A DNA stretch of 42,503 nt from Corallococcus terminator (GTDB lineage Bacteria > Myxococcota > Myxococcia > Myxococcales > Myxococcaceae): positions 1-42,503 of the forward strand of contig NZ_RAVZ01000037.1 of the NCBI RefSeq assembly GCF_003611635.1. Direction: 5' to 3'. How positions within the stretch are numbered: the first letter of the stretch is position 1; each line of letters begins with the position of its first letter. Below the pieces are notes generated by a model. That model was not told the DNA's origin and did no database searches. It saw nothing but the letters and a program-made list of their open reading frames with translations. Positions 25,806 through 34,242 of this stretch are shown here, in pieces. A program made the position numbers and the translations under genes.

Positions 25806-26315
25806 ATGAACCTCTCTCGATTGTCGTTCACGGGCCTGGGCGTGGCGTTCCTCGTGGTGGGCTGCGGTGGAAGCCGGAGCAACTCCAAGGTGGACCTGTC
25901 TGGAATGGGGCCGTCCATGAACGCGAAGCGCTATGCGAACCTGGAGAAGCTCGCCGCCAAGGATCTCGAATGCACCGAGGAGCTGACGCCGACCTATCTG
26001 GGTGAGAACCAGTATCAAATGACTGGCTGCAACGCCGACACGACCTACGAACTGCGCTGCAAGATGGGCCAGTGCGCCTGGGTTCCGGATGTAAAGGGCC
26101 GTGCGGAGTTCGACCTGGCGTGTGAGCGGGCGAACCTCACGACGACCCGACTGGACCCCGTCACGGTCGGAGTCTCGGGTTGCGGAAAGCGCGCGGCCTA
26201 CCGGCTGCTGGGCTCGGTCCACTCCTTCTCCTGGACGTTGAATTCGCCCGTGACCCTGGAGGAGGTGGAGGCGCAGCCGGCTTCGCCTTCCACGGGCGCG
26301 GTGCCGCCCCCGTGA
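25806..26315 (+). CDS. Two-repeat lipoprotein
   Basis: A 169-residue protein. MNLSRLSFTGLGVAFLVVGC is a lipoprotein signal with LVVGC lipobox, so the mature protein is anchored by Cys20. After a Ser/Asn linker come two related units, one with AAKDLECTEELTP and MTGCNADTTYELRC, the other with FDLACERANLTTT and VSGCGKRAAYRLL. Each has DLxC followed later by GC. The arrangement recalls small myxobacterial lipoproteins of unknown function. The tail is Pro/Ala-rich. It diverges from the Cys-rich peptide gene over 95 bases, and the two might share control. Confidence 0.8.
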   Translation: MNLSRLSFTGLGVAFLVVGCGGSRSNSKVDLSGMGPSMNAKRYANLEKLAAKDLECTEELTPTYLGENQYQMTGCNADTTYELRCKMGQCAWVPDVKGRAEFDLACERANLTTTRLDPVTVGVSGCGKRAAYRLLGSVHSFSWTLNSPVTLEEVEAQPASPSTGAVPPP

Positions 26316-26350
26316 TGCTTCCCGCGTGAGGCGCGAAGGCTGAAGGGGCC

Positions 26351-28636
26351 TCAGGGCCTGGGGGGCACGGTGATGGTGCCCAGCTCGAAGCGGTCCTCGG
26401 GCACGGGCGTGTCGTCGTTGGTGAAGGCCTTGAGGCGCTCGCCGTCGCCGCCGGCGTACCAGAGGCCCACCAGCACCTTCCACTCACCCGGCTCCCAGTC
26501 CTTCGCGGACAGGGCGAACGCATCGCGCAGCAGCGCGCGGCGGGGCGCATCGCGGAAGAAGAAGGTACCTCCCACGACGGCATGGTCGGCGGTCTTCCGC
26601 TCCCCGGGGCCGGAGACGTGCACCCAGATTCCGACCGAGCGGGGCACCTTCCCCTTCACCTGCCAGTAGATGACCAGTGGAACGATGCCGCGTGCGTCGG
26701 GAGCGGACGGCACCTGGGCCGCCACCAGCTCCACGGGCTGCTCGAAGCGCCCGTGGATGAGCCGCGCGTCCGGAGGCAGCTCCGCCGTCCCGAGCAGCGA
26801 CCCATCCGCGTTGCGCAGCACGGGCATCGCCTCCGGTTCGCGCCACGCCACCATCATGGCGCCCATCGCCACCAGCGGCAGGGCGGCCACCACCACGGCT
26901 CCGGGACCTGGCCACAAAGCGGAGCCCCCTCGCCGTCGCGGAGCCCAGGCCAGCAGCGCGAGGCCCCCCCACGCGAGCACCGACACGGCGCTTCCTCCCA
27001 GTCCCGACCGGGGCAGGAATCGCAGCACCACGCGGTGCTGGCCCGCGGGCAGCGTCACGCCGAGCAGCCCGTCGCGCGAGACGACCTCTCCGACCGAGGA
27101 CTTCCAGCCCGGATGCCAGTTCTGGTTGATGAGCAGCGCGGTGGGCCGCTTCGCGTCCACTTCCACTTCGAGCCGGTTGGGCGTCCACGTCACCCGCCGC
27201 GCGGTGCCGGCGCGCGGGTCCTCCAGGTACTCCTCTTGCGGAAGGTCGCCCCGGAGGCGCTCGGACATGGGGACGGGCCACGCCTCGCCGCAGGCGATGG
27301 AGCCCCGGTTGAGCGGGAGGAAGGAGCCCTGGGCCCAGCGGTTGCCTCGGGTCTGGGCGAAGGGCTGGTCCACGGCGATGGGCGTGGGCACCAGCGTCAC
27401 GCGGCTGGCGAGCACTCCGAAGCCGATGACCTGGACGACGATGCCCGCCACCGCCAGGGCGCACGCTGCCCCCGAGGCCCACTTCCACGCGCGCCCGCGC
27501 GACGAGCGGATCAACAACGCCGCGAACCCCAGCGCGGTCAGCTCCGCGAGCAGGAGTCCGGCGGGGACGAGGAAGCGCTCGGGATAGCGAAGCGTTCCGA
27601 AGACGGGCAGCAACCGGAGCGCGGCGAACAGCGAGGGCTTCGCTGCGTAGCCCGAAGCCAGCCAGAGGCAGAGTCCCGCGAGCACGGCGGGGTACGTGGC
27701 CCGGCGGCGGGCCAGCACGGCGCCCAGCACGAAGACGAGGGCTCCGGGCACGAAGAAGAAGTGTCCCACGTCGGCGTTGCTGGGGAACTGGAACAGCTCG
27801 CGCCCCACCGTCTCCAGCGAGTGGCCCGGGGTGCCCGCCATGAGGCGGGGGGCCGCGCGCATCGTCTCCACCAGGGGCCACAGACGGAACATGCCCGCGC
27901 CCAGGGTGAAGAGGGCCGTGGCTCCGAGTGCCCACACCCCCGCGCGCCACCGGCCGCTTCGCCGCAGGGGCCGGGACGCCAGCGTGCGCACCGCCTCCAG
28001 CGCGACGAAGAGCGCGCTCATGGGAACGGGGTACGAACTGCCAAAGCCGAGCTGGAGCGCGAAGCCTCCGGCCACCCACGCCGCGCCATCCAGGTGCCCC
28101 TCCGCCGCCCGCCGCGCGCCGAACAGCAGCCACGGCAGCAGCAGGAAGCCCGCGAAGTTGAGCCATCCCAGCGACCACGCGTGCGCGGTGAAGCCCGCGA
28201 GTCCGAAGAGGGGCGCGGCGATGAGCGCCCCCGCCGCGGAGCCCGTGCTTCGTCGCGCGAAACGGAAGCAGCCCTCCATGCCGATGATCAGGAAGAGCCA
28301 CAGCACCACGGCTTCCGCGCGGTGCGAACCCAGCGCGGCGGAGAGCAGCAGCGTGGGGGAGGCGACGCGGGTCTGTGGGCTGCCCAGGGCGTACTGGCCG
28401 CCGCACGTCCACGGATTCCACAGGGGCGCCTGCCCATACATCGCCACGGTGCGGGCGCCCGCCTCTTCGTAGGAGTGCAGGAGGTGCGAGTCGCGGAAGT
28501 CGTTCGTCTGTCCCACCTGCGACAGCGGCTGCCACGCGGCCACGAGCGCGAGCAGGCCGAAGAGCCCCAGCCGCACGCCCGCCGTGGTGGCGATGCGGTG
28601 CAGGACCCGGAGCAGCGTGGAGGGAGTGGGCCTCAT
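26351..28636 (-). CDS. YfhO-like polytopic membrane protein
   Basis: A 761-residue membrane protein with about 12-14 hydrophobic segments in residues 20-590 and a soluble C-terminal domain of about 170 residues. The first loop has NDFRDSHLLHSY, with acidic residues in the place of the catalytic loop of GT-C fold glycosyltransferases. PLWNPWTCGGQYALGSPQTR and FGTLRYPERFLVPA are YfhO-type signatures, and NQNWHPGWKSSVGE matches the periplasmic bundle of this family. The C-terminal part (VIYWQVKGKVPRSVGIWVHV) is a beta-rich tail also found as a relic at 21148-21249. YfhO proteins are thought to move or use lipid-linked sugars on envelope polymers. It follows the small exported gene upstream after 7 bases, so they form an operon. 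Confidence 0.85.
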   Translation of the reverse strand: MRPTPSTLLRVLHRIATTAGVRLGLFGLLALVAAWQPLSQVGQTNDFRDSHLLHSYEEAGARTVAMYGQAPLWNPWTCGGQYALGSPQTRVASPTLLLSAALGSHRAEAVVLWLFLIIGMEGCFRFARRSTGSAAGALIAAPLFGLAGFTAHAWSLGWLNFAGFLLLPWLLFGARRAAEGHLDGAAWVAGGFALQLGFGSSYPVPMSALFVALEAVRTLASRPLRRSGRWRAGVWALGATALFTLGAGMFRLWPLVETMRAAPRLMAGTPGHSLETVGRELFQFPSNADVGHFFFVPGALVFVLGAVLARRRATYPAVLAGLCLWLASGYAAKPSLFAALRLLPVFGTLRYPERFLVPAGLLLAELTALGFAALLIRSSRGRAWKWASGAACALAVAGIVVQVIGFGVLASRVTLVPTPIAVDQPFAQTRGNRWAQGSFLPLNRGSIACGEAWPVPMSERLRGDLPQEEYLEDPRAGTARRVTWTPNRLEVEVDAKRPTALLINQNWHPGWKSSVGEVVSRDGLLGVTLPAGQHRVVLRFLPRSGLGGSAVSVLAWGGLALLAWAPRRRGGSALWPGPGAVVVAALPLVAMGAMMVAWREPEAMPVLRNADGSLLGTAELPPDARLIHGRFEQPVELVAAQVPSAPDARGIVPLVIYWQVKGKVPRSVGIWVHVSGPGERKTADHAVVGGTFFFRDAPRRALLRDAFALSAKDWEPGEWKVLVGLWYAGGDGERLKAFTNDDTPVPEDRFELGTITVPPRP

Positions 28637-28643
28637 GCGTGCG

Positions 28644-29048
28644 TCAGTCGTAGAACGCGCGCGGCTTGCAAGGCGCCGTCGTGGCCTTGCGCGGGGGCCG
28701 GACCGGACCGCTGGAGCGCAGCTCCTCGTCGATGGCGCGGAACACCTCTTCCACGGGCACGTCCCGGCGCTGTGCTTCCCCCGTCACCCAGGAGCGCTCC
28801 GACGCGCTGAAGTCATCGTCCTGCGACCAGGCGTCTCCCGGGAAGTTGTGCAGCGATTGCTCGCGCCAGCCGGGCTCCTGGGCGGCGGCGTCGCGGCCCA
28901 CCTGGATGCGCTCGGCGTCCGACAGGTGCTTGCGAGGCGGCGCCGGGGCGACGGTGGACGCTCGCACCCCCGCGGTGACACCGCACAGCGTGAGGGTCAG
29001 CCATCCCGCGATGCTGGCGCGCCGCCAGCGAGCCCGAGTCGCCGTCAT
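28644..29048 (-). CDS. Small exported protein, operon partner of the YfhO-like gene
   Basis: A 134-residue protein with an amino-terminal signal (RRASIAGWLTLTLCGVTAG, then VRAS). The mature part is charged and helical: LSDAERIQVGRDAAAQEP, WVTGEAQRRDVPVEEVFRAI and a basic Pro/Arg tail. No family is recognised. Its stop is only 7 bases from the start of the YfhO-like gene, so they are likely cotranscribed and perhaps cooperate at the envelope. No ribosome site better than moderate is seen. Confidence 0.7.
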   Translation of the reverse strand: MTATRARWRRASIAGWLTLTLCGVTAGVRASTVAPAPPRKHLSDAERIQVGRDAAAQEPGWREQSLHNFPGDAWSQDDDFSASERSWVTGEAQRRDVPVEEVFRAIDEELRSSGPVRPPRKATTAPCKPRAFYD

Positions 29049-29376
29049 GCCTCAGTCCCCGTGCCGTCGCCGCGAGTCCATGAAGGTGCTCCTACTCCAC
29101 TTCCGGGGCGCGGTTCATCCGCTTTCAAGGCGGGGCGGGGAAGGTGAGCCGCCCAGCCGGGGCGACAACGCCCCTGACCGGGGGCGACATGCGTTCGTGA
29201 GGAAGCCCTGCGTCGGTCCCCCTTGCCTGCTGCATTGCGTCGACGGATGCGCCCCCTCCCAGTCGAAAGGCCGGGGAAGAGGCGTCTCGGATTCTCATAC
29301 TCAGTGTCTTTGACAGACACGAGGCTCCGTAGAATCGTGCCGCCCCCCAACCGGCAATGACATCCGAGGGTCCACC
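29049..29376. other. 328-base divergent gap
   Basis: This gap lies between the small exported gene and the gene at 29377. G/C-rich stretches with several short inverted pairs occupy the left part, where I see no gene. The right end carries the promoter candidate listed separately. Confidence 0.4.
29304..29335 (+). promoter_or_regulatory. Candidate promoter with embedded palindrome
   Basis: GTGTCT-TTGAC-AGACAC (29304-29320) is a perfect inverted repeat around a TTGACA (29310-29315). TAGAAT at 29330-29335 resembles a -10 box. The gap of 14 bases between boxes is shorter than usual, which weakens the call. The ATG at 29377 would follow after a short leader. An operator overlapping the promoter would fit. 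Confidence 0.4.
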
Positions 29377-29781
29377 ATGGGATTGGCAGAACGCAGGGCG
29401 ATTGCGCAGTACCAGCAGAACGTGTTTCCGGGCTGGCAGAAGAAGTTCAACGACCTCCTGGGCTATCCCCTGGAGATTGAGGTGGATTGGCCCACGATGG
29501 GTGAAGAGGGGTTGGCCCACCTCTTCGAGTGGGGGATGAACGTCATCTACTTCGAGCCGCTGATGCTGGCCCTCCAGGACATCGCGGTGGATGACTTCTC
29601 CAAGCAGGCGCTGCGCGACGGTTTCAAGAAGTACTTCGTCAGCGGCGTCGAGCCTGAGAACCGGGTGTTCTTCAGCTTCTCGGACAAGACCCTGTTCTAC
29701 CGGCTCAAGTTTGGCGGCAACGAGAACGACATTCCGGACAGGAAGGCCCGTCTGGTCCAGCTCCTGGAAAAGAATCTCTGA
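29377..29781 (+). CDS. Unrecognised small soluble protein
   Basis: A 134-residue protein without signal or membrane helix. It begins MGLAERRAIAQYQQNVFPGW and continues with KKFNDLLGYPLEIEVDWPTM, then an acidic and aromatic core (HLFEWGMNVIYFEPLMLAL) and RVFFSFSDKTLFYRLKFGG. The mix of Trp, Phe and acidic residues recalls small immunity or chaperone-like proteins, but I cannot name a family. GAGGGT lies upstream of the ATG. Its codon use is normal for the window. It stands alone, with a candidate operator in its promoter and a convergent membrane gene on its right. Confidence 0.75.
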   Translation: MGLAERRAIAQYQQNVFPGWQKKFNDLLGYPLEIEVDWPTMGEEGLAHLFEWGMNVIYFEPLMLALQDIAVDDFSKQALRDGFKKYFVSGVEPENRVFFSFSDKTLFYRLKFGGNENDIPDRKARLVQLLEKNL

Positions 29782-29809
29782 GCGCCTGCTGAACCAGGCC
29801 GGGCGCGCT

Positions 29810-30682
29810 TCAGTGCCCCAGTTGGCTCATGAGCGCGGCGAGCGTGAAAGGCACGGCGACCAGGCCCACCGCGATCGCCATCGGTGGGAGATAGCTCTCC
29901 CACCGTCCATGGAGCGGATCCTGGGCGTCCCGTTCGGCGCCCCCGTCCAGTTCCTCCTCCACGCCTCCTTCCACGACATTCTGGTAGAGGGCCAGCGGCG
30001 TCCAGATCATCCCCCAGGGAATGCCCCACCAGCCCACCAGGGCGCTGCAGAGCGTGGCTGGGAGCGCGCGCAGCAGGGCGTGGTGTGAGCACAGACGGTG
30101 AAACGTCCCTGTCCACCGTGTCGTGACGACAAGCATGCTCGCGCACCACACCGGCGCCACCACCCGGGCATTGCTGTCACCACACACCTCGCAGCCACCC
30201 CAGCGGTTTGGACGCAGAGGCGGCTCCTTCCTCGTGGGTGTCTCGCCTGCGAGCCGTGCCAGCAAGGGACGCCTCCACCGCCACATGGCCGCCGCGACCA
30301 GGACCGGCGTCGCGGCGAACACCGCGACCTCCGCGAATCCCAGAGGGAAGAAGGCAAGGCTCGCGAGCACCCCCACCCCCCACAGCCCCTGCGCGACGTG
30401 CCACGCCAGGGTGAAACAGGGCAGCAGCAGGTGGCTTGCCAGCAGCAGCCCCGCGTAGAGACCCAGCAGCACGGCGGGGAGCGGATGGTCGTTGAGGTAC
30501 AGGGCCAAGGCGGCACCGAAGAGCGGGAAGGAGAGGCTCGCGCCGAAGTTGCGAAGCGTGTCCAACCAGGCATCCAGGATCGCGACCGCCGTACCGTAGG
30601 GCCGGTGCTGGACCGCGTGACACCAGCGGCAGCGCGGCCACCGGGCGGCGACAGGGCGAGAACAGTCATTGCATCGGAGCAT
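29810..30682 (-). CDS. Polytopic membrane protein with N-terminal zinc ribbon
   Basis: A 290-residue protein. I use the ATG at 30682 because it leads directly into MLRCNDCSRPVAARWPRCRW, a CxxC pair completed by CHAVQ that looks like a zinc ribbon. The frame is open to 30763. About six hydrophobic segments follow (for example LPAVLLGLYAGLLLASHLLL). In the middle, GGCEVCGDSNA forms another CxxC and HRLCSHHALLRA adds a further Cys/His group, so a second metal site on a loop is possible. No family is recognised. It converges with the preceding small gene and stands alone. Confidence 0.75.
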   Translation of the reverse strand: MLRCNDCSRPVAARWPRCRWCHAVQHRPYGTAVAILDAWLDTLRNFGASLSFPLFGAALALYLNDHPLPAVLLGLYAGLLLASHLLLPCFTLAWHVAQGLWGVGVLASLAFFPLGFAEVAVFAATPVLVAAAMWRWRRPLLARLAGETPTRKEPPLRPNRWGGCEVCGDSNARVVAPVWCASMLVVTTRWTGTFHRLCSHHALLRALPATLCSALVGWWGIPWGMIWTPLALYQNVVEGGVEEELDGGAERDAQDPLHGRWESYLPPMAIAVGLVAVPFTLAALMSQLGH

Positions 30683-31049
30683 CACGGACACCACCACGCG
30701 CGCCAGGCCCTTCGGGGTAGGGCTTTGCCGGTCCTGCGATGGCGGGCAGGGGGAGTTGAGCATCCCCGGTGCGTTCCTTCAACCGGGGGCGCTGGAGCTG
30801 GCCGTCATGCCCCACGGCCGTCGCCAGGCACACCCCAGGTCCAGCCCGAGCTCAGCCGCGGAGTCCGAGGATCGTCGGGGTGTACAGATTGATCTGGGCG
30901 ATGTTGCTCGCATCCCGAGGGAGAGCGGCGAGGATTTGGGTTGCTCTTCGAACAACACCTTCAGGGACTTGCTCCGGCTCCCCCGCATACCCAGACATGG
31001 CCAGCCCGTTCCATGATGCCCCGCGATGGATTGAATGCGCGCGTTCAGG
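30683..31049. other. 367-base gap, mostly non-coding
   Basis: This gap separates the zinc-ribbon membrane gene from the Gfo/Idh/MocA gene. Both read leftward. Apart from the tentative short reading frame below, I see no gene, RNA or repeat in it. A stretch near 30880-30960 is slightly richer in A/T than its flanks. Confidence 0.35.
30852..30998 (-). CDS. Tentative 48-residue reading frame or gene relic
   Basis: The frame encodes MSGYAGEPEQVPEGVVRRAT then QILAALPRDASNIAQINLYT and PTILGLRG. The amino-acid mix is that of a real protein and not of an antisense G/C-rich artefact. There is no good ribosome site and the piece is too short to judge. It may be the tail of a decayed gene. Confidence 0.25.
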   Translation of the reverse strand: MSGYAGEPEQVPEGVVRRATQILAALPRDASNIAQINLYTPTILGLRG

Positions 31050-32096
31050 TCATCCGGTGCGGCCGGAGAGACCCAACTGCCCGCGCGCCGCGTCGATGGT
31101 TTCGAGCAAGGCGATGCTGCTCGCGAGCGGATGCATTGGAGACTCCGTGCGTCCCTCGGCGATGTGCCGTGCGACCGCGGCGGCCTGATAGGCGAGGCCT
31201 TCGCTGCCGTGGATGCCGGACGGGTCAATCCAGCGCAGCCGCTGGTCCGACCTCGCGGCCTGCAACGTGAAGCCGCCGGGGGTGAAGAAGCGCGAGTCGA
31301 TCTGGAGGCGCGCGTGCGTGCCCGCGATGACGGCTTCCTGGGGCGTTTCAGCGAAGAGGGTGGTGTGCAGCAGCGCCTGGGCGCCCGTGTCGTAGGAGAG
31401 GACGAGGGCCGCCTGTCCATCCACGCCTGTCTGGGCCAGGGAGCCCGTGGCGTGCACCCGAGGGGGCGGGCCGAGCACGAAGTGCGCGAGCCAGATGGGA
31501 TAGATGCCGATGTCGAGCAGGGCGCCGCCGCCGAGCGCGGGGTTGAAGACGCGGCCTTCGGGATCGAAGTCGAAGCGGCCACCGAAGTCCGCCATGACGA
31601 GCCGGAGGTCTCCGAGCACCCCGTCGCGCAGCAGTCGTTCAATGAGCAGGGTCTGGGGCAGGAAGCGCGACCACAGCGCCTCCATGGCGAACACGCCCGC
31701 GGCACGAGCGGCCCGGGCGATGTCGCGGGCCTCCCCAGCGTCGAGCGCCAGGGGCTTCTCCACGAGGACGTGCTTGCCGGCGGCGATGGCGAGCAGGGCC
31801 TGGCGCTTGTGCTCGCTGTGGGGAGACGCCACGTAGACGATGTCGACGTGGGGATCGGCGACGAGCTGCTCGTAGGACTCGTGGACGCGCGGGATGCCGT
31901 AGGTCGCGGCGAAGTGCCCGGCGCGCTCGGCGGAACGCGAGGCGACCGCGTGGACGCGCTGGTCGGTGTGCTGGTGCAGGGCCCAGACGAAGCCTCCCGC
32001 GATCCGTCCGGGCGCGAGCACGCCCCAGCGCAGCGCGGGACCTCCGCGCAAGGGGATGGCTTCGGAAGGGGGGAGGGCGGTCGGGAAGAGGCTCAC
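31050..32096 (-). CDS. Gfo/Idh/MocA-family oxidoreductase
   Basis: A 348-residue NAD(P)-dependent oxidoreductase. GVLAPGRIAGGFVWAL is the nucleotide-binding loop (GxxxxGxxA type). The family motif EKP is intact in KHVLVEKPLAL, with the catalytic Lys. GGGALLDIGIYPI holds the conserved Asp-x-Gly-x-Tyr-Pro sequence of the second domain. The substrate is probably a sugar, polyol or related ring alcohol, but the gene has no sugar pathway neighbours. The GTG at 32096 is preferred; a GTG at 32126 adds ten residues. It follows the serine hydrolase gene after about 74 bases on the same strand and might share its transcript. Confidence 0.9.
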   Translation of the reverse strand: MSLFPTALPPSEAIPLRGGPALRWGVLAPGRIAGGFVWALHQHTDQRVHAVASRSAERAGHFAATYGIPRVHESYEQLVADPHVDIVYVASPHSEHKRQALLAIAAGKHVLVEKPLALDAGEARDIARAARAAGVFAMEALWSRFLPQTLLIERLLRDGVLGDLRLVMADFGGRFDFDPEGRVFNPALGGGALLDIGIYPIWLAHFVLGPPPRVHATGSLAQTGVDGQAALVLSYDTGAQALLHTTLFAETPQEAVIAGTHARLQIDSRFFTPGGFTLQAARSDQRLRWIDPSGIHGSEGLAYQAAAVARHIAEGRTESPMHPLASSIALLETIDAARGQLGLSGRTG

Positions 32097-32170
32097 GGCC
32101 CCGAATCTATCCGCGCGGGGCCTCACGGGGTGCGTGGGCGCCGCGCACCGTCTCGCCCTGACTCCGTTGC

Positions 32171-33247
32171 TCAGCCGCCCTTGGGCATGTTCAAGGCCAT
32201 GGCCACCAACGAGAGGGTCAGGTCCGCGGGCTGGTAGGGCTTGAACGGGTTCAGCGTCGTCCCGGTCGAATCGAGGTGATCCAGGCCTTGCAGGGTCACG
32301 GACTTGGAGCCGGGGATGAACGCGTCCTGCGGGAGCACCAGGCCGTCCGACTTCACGCCGTAGCGCTGCTGCATGTACTCCTGGGCGACGAACAGCGGCG
32401 AGGTGGGGTTGGCGGAGGTGGAGGCCATGCTCACGGTGGGGATGCCCGCGGGCATCGGGTGCTCGGCCAGGAACTTCTTGCGCGAGTCGTACGTCAGGTC
32501 CTCACCGGCCTGGATGCTGCCGCCAATGGCCTCGATGGCGCCGCCCACCCCGTAGCGCACCAGCGGGTTGTCCAGCAGGTCCTGCGCCATGGGCGAGCCG
32601 CCGTACGGCGACTGGATCGTGACCAGGGCGCGCACGTGCTCCTTGAGCTCCGGGTACAGCGCCAGGGCCGCCGCGGAGTCCAGGCCGCCCTTGCTGTGGC
32701 CCATCAGCACCACCTGCTTGCCGTTCTTGGCGGCTTCGAGCACCGCCTGACGGACGATGGCCGCGTTGTGCTCCACGCCCATGTCCGTGTCCACGGGCAC
32801 CCGGCCCACCTGAAGGCCCTGGGCCTCCAGCGCGTCCAGGTTCTTGTCGAAGTAGATCTCCTTGGGAGCCGCCTCCGACAGCAGCCCGCCCACCGCCAGG
32901 AACACGCAGTCCTTGGCCTCGGGCGGCAGCACGTTCTCGCCCGCGCGCACCGCCTGGTTGAGCTTCTGGAACTCCGCCGTGGAGTCCTTCGCCGGCGGAT
33001 ACGCCTTCTGGATCCAGCCGATCTTGTCCGCCTCACCCTTGCCCGGCCAGGGGATGGGCAGGCGCAGGCTGTTCACCTGCGCGAGCGAATTGCCGCGCTG
33101 CGCATCCACCGGAGTGGCCGAGGCGAAGCTGTCGCTCGTCCTCAGGACGTTGGCGCCCTTCGAGGGCCTGGACAGGGTGGAGGCTTCCGAAGCGACCCGC
33201 GTCTGGGGGAGCGACGTGGGGCTGGAAGGGCGCTTGACCTGGACCAT
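32171..33247 (-). CDS. Alpha/beta-hydrolase (lipase-like)
   Basis: A 358-residue protein with a long Ser-rich, disordered first 70 residues and no clear signal peptide. The catalytic domain starts at CVFLAVGGLLS. QVVLMGHSKGGLDSAAAL carries the nucleophile elbow GHSKG, typical of lipases and acyltransferase-like hydrolases. IQSPYGGSPMAQDLL is the Ser-Pro-Tyr-Gly-Gly motif seen in triacylglycerol-lipase-like proteins, and GLDHLDSTG presents the catalytic His. The acidic partner is probably Asp in a preceding loop. GAGGT lies seven bases before the ATG. Many myxobacterial hydrolases with such unstructured leaders are secreted without a classical signal; that is inference here. Confidence 0.88.
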   Translation of the reverse strand: MVQVKRPSSPTSLPQTRVASEASTLSRPSKGANVLRTSDSFASATPVDAQRGNSLAQVNSLRLPIPWPGKGEADKIGWIQKAYPPAKDSTAEFQKLNQAVRAGENVLPPEAKDCVFLAVGGLLSEAAPKEIYFDKNLDALEAQGLQVGRVPVDTDMGVEHNAAIVRQAVLEAAKNGKQVVLMGHSKGGLDSAAALALYPELKEHVRALVTIQSPYGGSPMAQDLLDNPLVRYGVGGAIEAIGGSIQAGEDLTYDSRKKFLAEHPMPAGIPTVSMASTSANPTSPLFVAQEYMQQRYGVKSDGLVLPQDAFIPGSKSVTLQGLDHLDSTGTTLNPFKPYQPADLTLSLVAMALNMPKGG

Positions 33248-33390
33248 GAAGGGACCTCGGGGGGGAGAACCGAGTGAGGCAGAGGGGGGACTTGCCTACA
33301 TTGTCGGGAGAGGGCGCTGTTTGTTGCGTACCCCATTCCAAGGACGTGAGAGGCCGAGAACCCAGGCACATGTCGCGGCGCGTTGGGCAC

Positions 33391-34089
33391 TCACGGCGCG
33401 TGCGTCCCCGGCGGCGCGGAGGCGGTGGGCAGGAAGCCTCCGGCGGGGCGGCGGACGGAAAGGGCGACGGCCACGGTCCACACCGCCAGCGCGAGTTCGA
33501 GCACCCGCTGCGCGGCGCCGTCGAATTCGAAGGTGGGCTGGAGCAACCCGAACGCCAGGGCCGCCGGCACGCCGCACCCCAGCGCGACGTTGGACAGGCC
33601 GCGGCCGGCGGGGCGGCTCCGCATCGCCACGCCGAGCACGAAGACCCCGGCGATCCCGGCCAGATAGCCGAGCCCGCCGAGAAGCTCGTGCAACACCGCC
33701 GCCTTGCTGGGCGCCGCCAGCGAGCATTGGAAGTCGCAGCGGAAGACGCCGCCGAAGAACAGGCCGAGGCCGTTCAGCGCGCTGAGCCCGAAGCCGACGA
33801 GCAGCGGCGGCGACTTCGGAAACAGGCCGGCGCACATCAACCAGAAGGCGGCCAGCAGGGCGCCCGAGACCTTGAAGGCGAGACTGACCGCCGGTCCGGT
33901 GTTCGCGCCGGTCGCGCCCAGCTCGCTGATGTATTGCCGCAGAGGGTCATAGCCCGGATAGGCCAGTCCGCCCGCGAGGGTCGCGCCAGCCAGGATGATC
34001 AGGCTCAGGAGTGCGCAGGCAAAGGCGATGGTTCGCAAGGGTTCGTCTCCCGGGGCCGTGGCTCCGTCATCATCCAGCCGCTCGCCCAT
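33391..34089 (-). CDS. DUF998 membrane protein
   Basis: A 232-residue integral membrane protein with about six hydrophobic helices. PGYDPLRQYISELGATGA is the DUF998 signature (Tyr-x5-Ile-Ser-x-Leu). RCDFQCSLAAPSKAAVLHEL, with Cys, Asp and His near the membrane, is the second conserved segment. The function is unknown. The ATG at 34089 starts the coding-like part; the frame remains open far to the right only because it runs antisense to the next gene. It diverges from the large Rhs gene over 153 bases. Confidence 0.85.
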   Translation of the reverse strand: MGERLDDDGATAPGDEPLRTIAFACALLSLIILAGATLAGGLAYPGYDPLRQYISELGATGANTGPAVSLAFKVSGALLAAFWLMCAGLFPKSPPLLVGFGLSALNGLGLFFGGVFRCDFQCSLAAPSKAAVLHELLGGLGYLAGIAGVFVLGVAMRSRPAGRGLSNVALGCGVPAALAFGLLQPTFEFDGAAQRVLELALAVWTVAVALSVRRPAGGFLPTASAPPGTHAP

Positions 34090-34170
34090 CCTGAACAGCG
34101 CGACGCGCGCGGCCCCGCGGACGCCAAGGTCGGACTCGACCTGGGAATCAGGGGTCTTCAAATTAATCTG

Positions 34171-34178
34171 ATTATAAT
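34171..34178. promoter_or_regulatory. AT-rich core with TATAAT on both strands
   Basis: ATTATAAT reads TATAAT on the plus strand (34173-34178) and on the minus strand (34176 to 34171). It sits inside about 30 bases of A/T-rich sequence in the gap between the divergent DUF998 and Rhs genes. I see no good -35 partner in either direction, so it may be a promoter needing an activator. Confidence 0.4.
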
Positions 34179-34224
34179 GTATTGCCCTCCTTGGGGTCGC
34201 CGGCAGACGGCGAACGTGTAACGC

Positions 34225-34240
34225 GTACCTGAGGGGGTAC
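34225..34240 (+). promoter_or_regulatory. Small hairpin holding the ribosome site of the Rhs gene
   Basis: GTACC (34225-34229) pairs with GGTAC (34236-34240) around TGAGGG. The GAGGGGG ribosome site is partly in the loop and partly in the stem, three bases before the ATG at 34243. Folding would limit translation of the toxin gene. The arms are only five bases, so it is weak. Confidence 0.4.
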
Positions 34241-34242
34241 AC

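Noticed and set aside
26582..28810. A 742-codon plus-strand open frame opposite the YfhO-like gene
   Set aside because: The translation is rich in Arg, Gly, Gln and Pro with no domain, whereas the minus frame gives membrane helices and family motifs.
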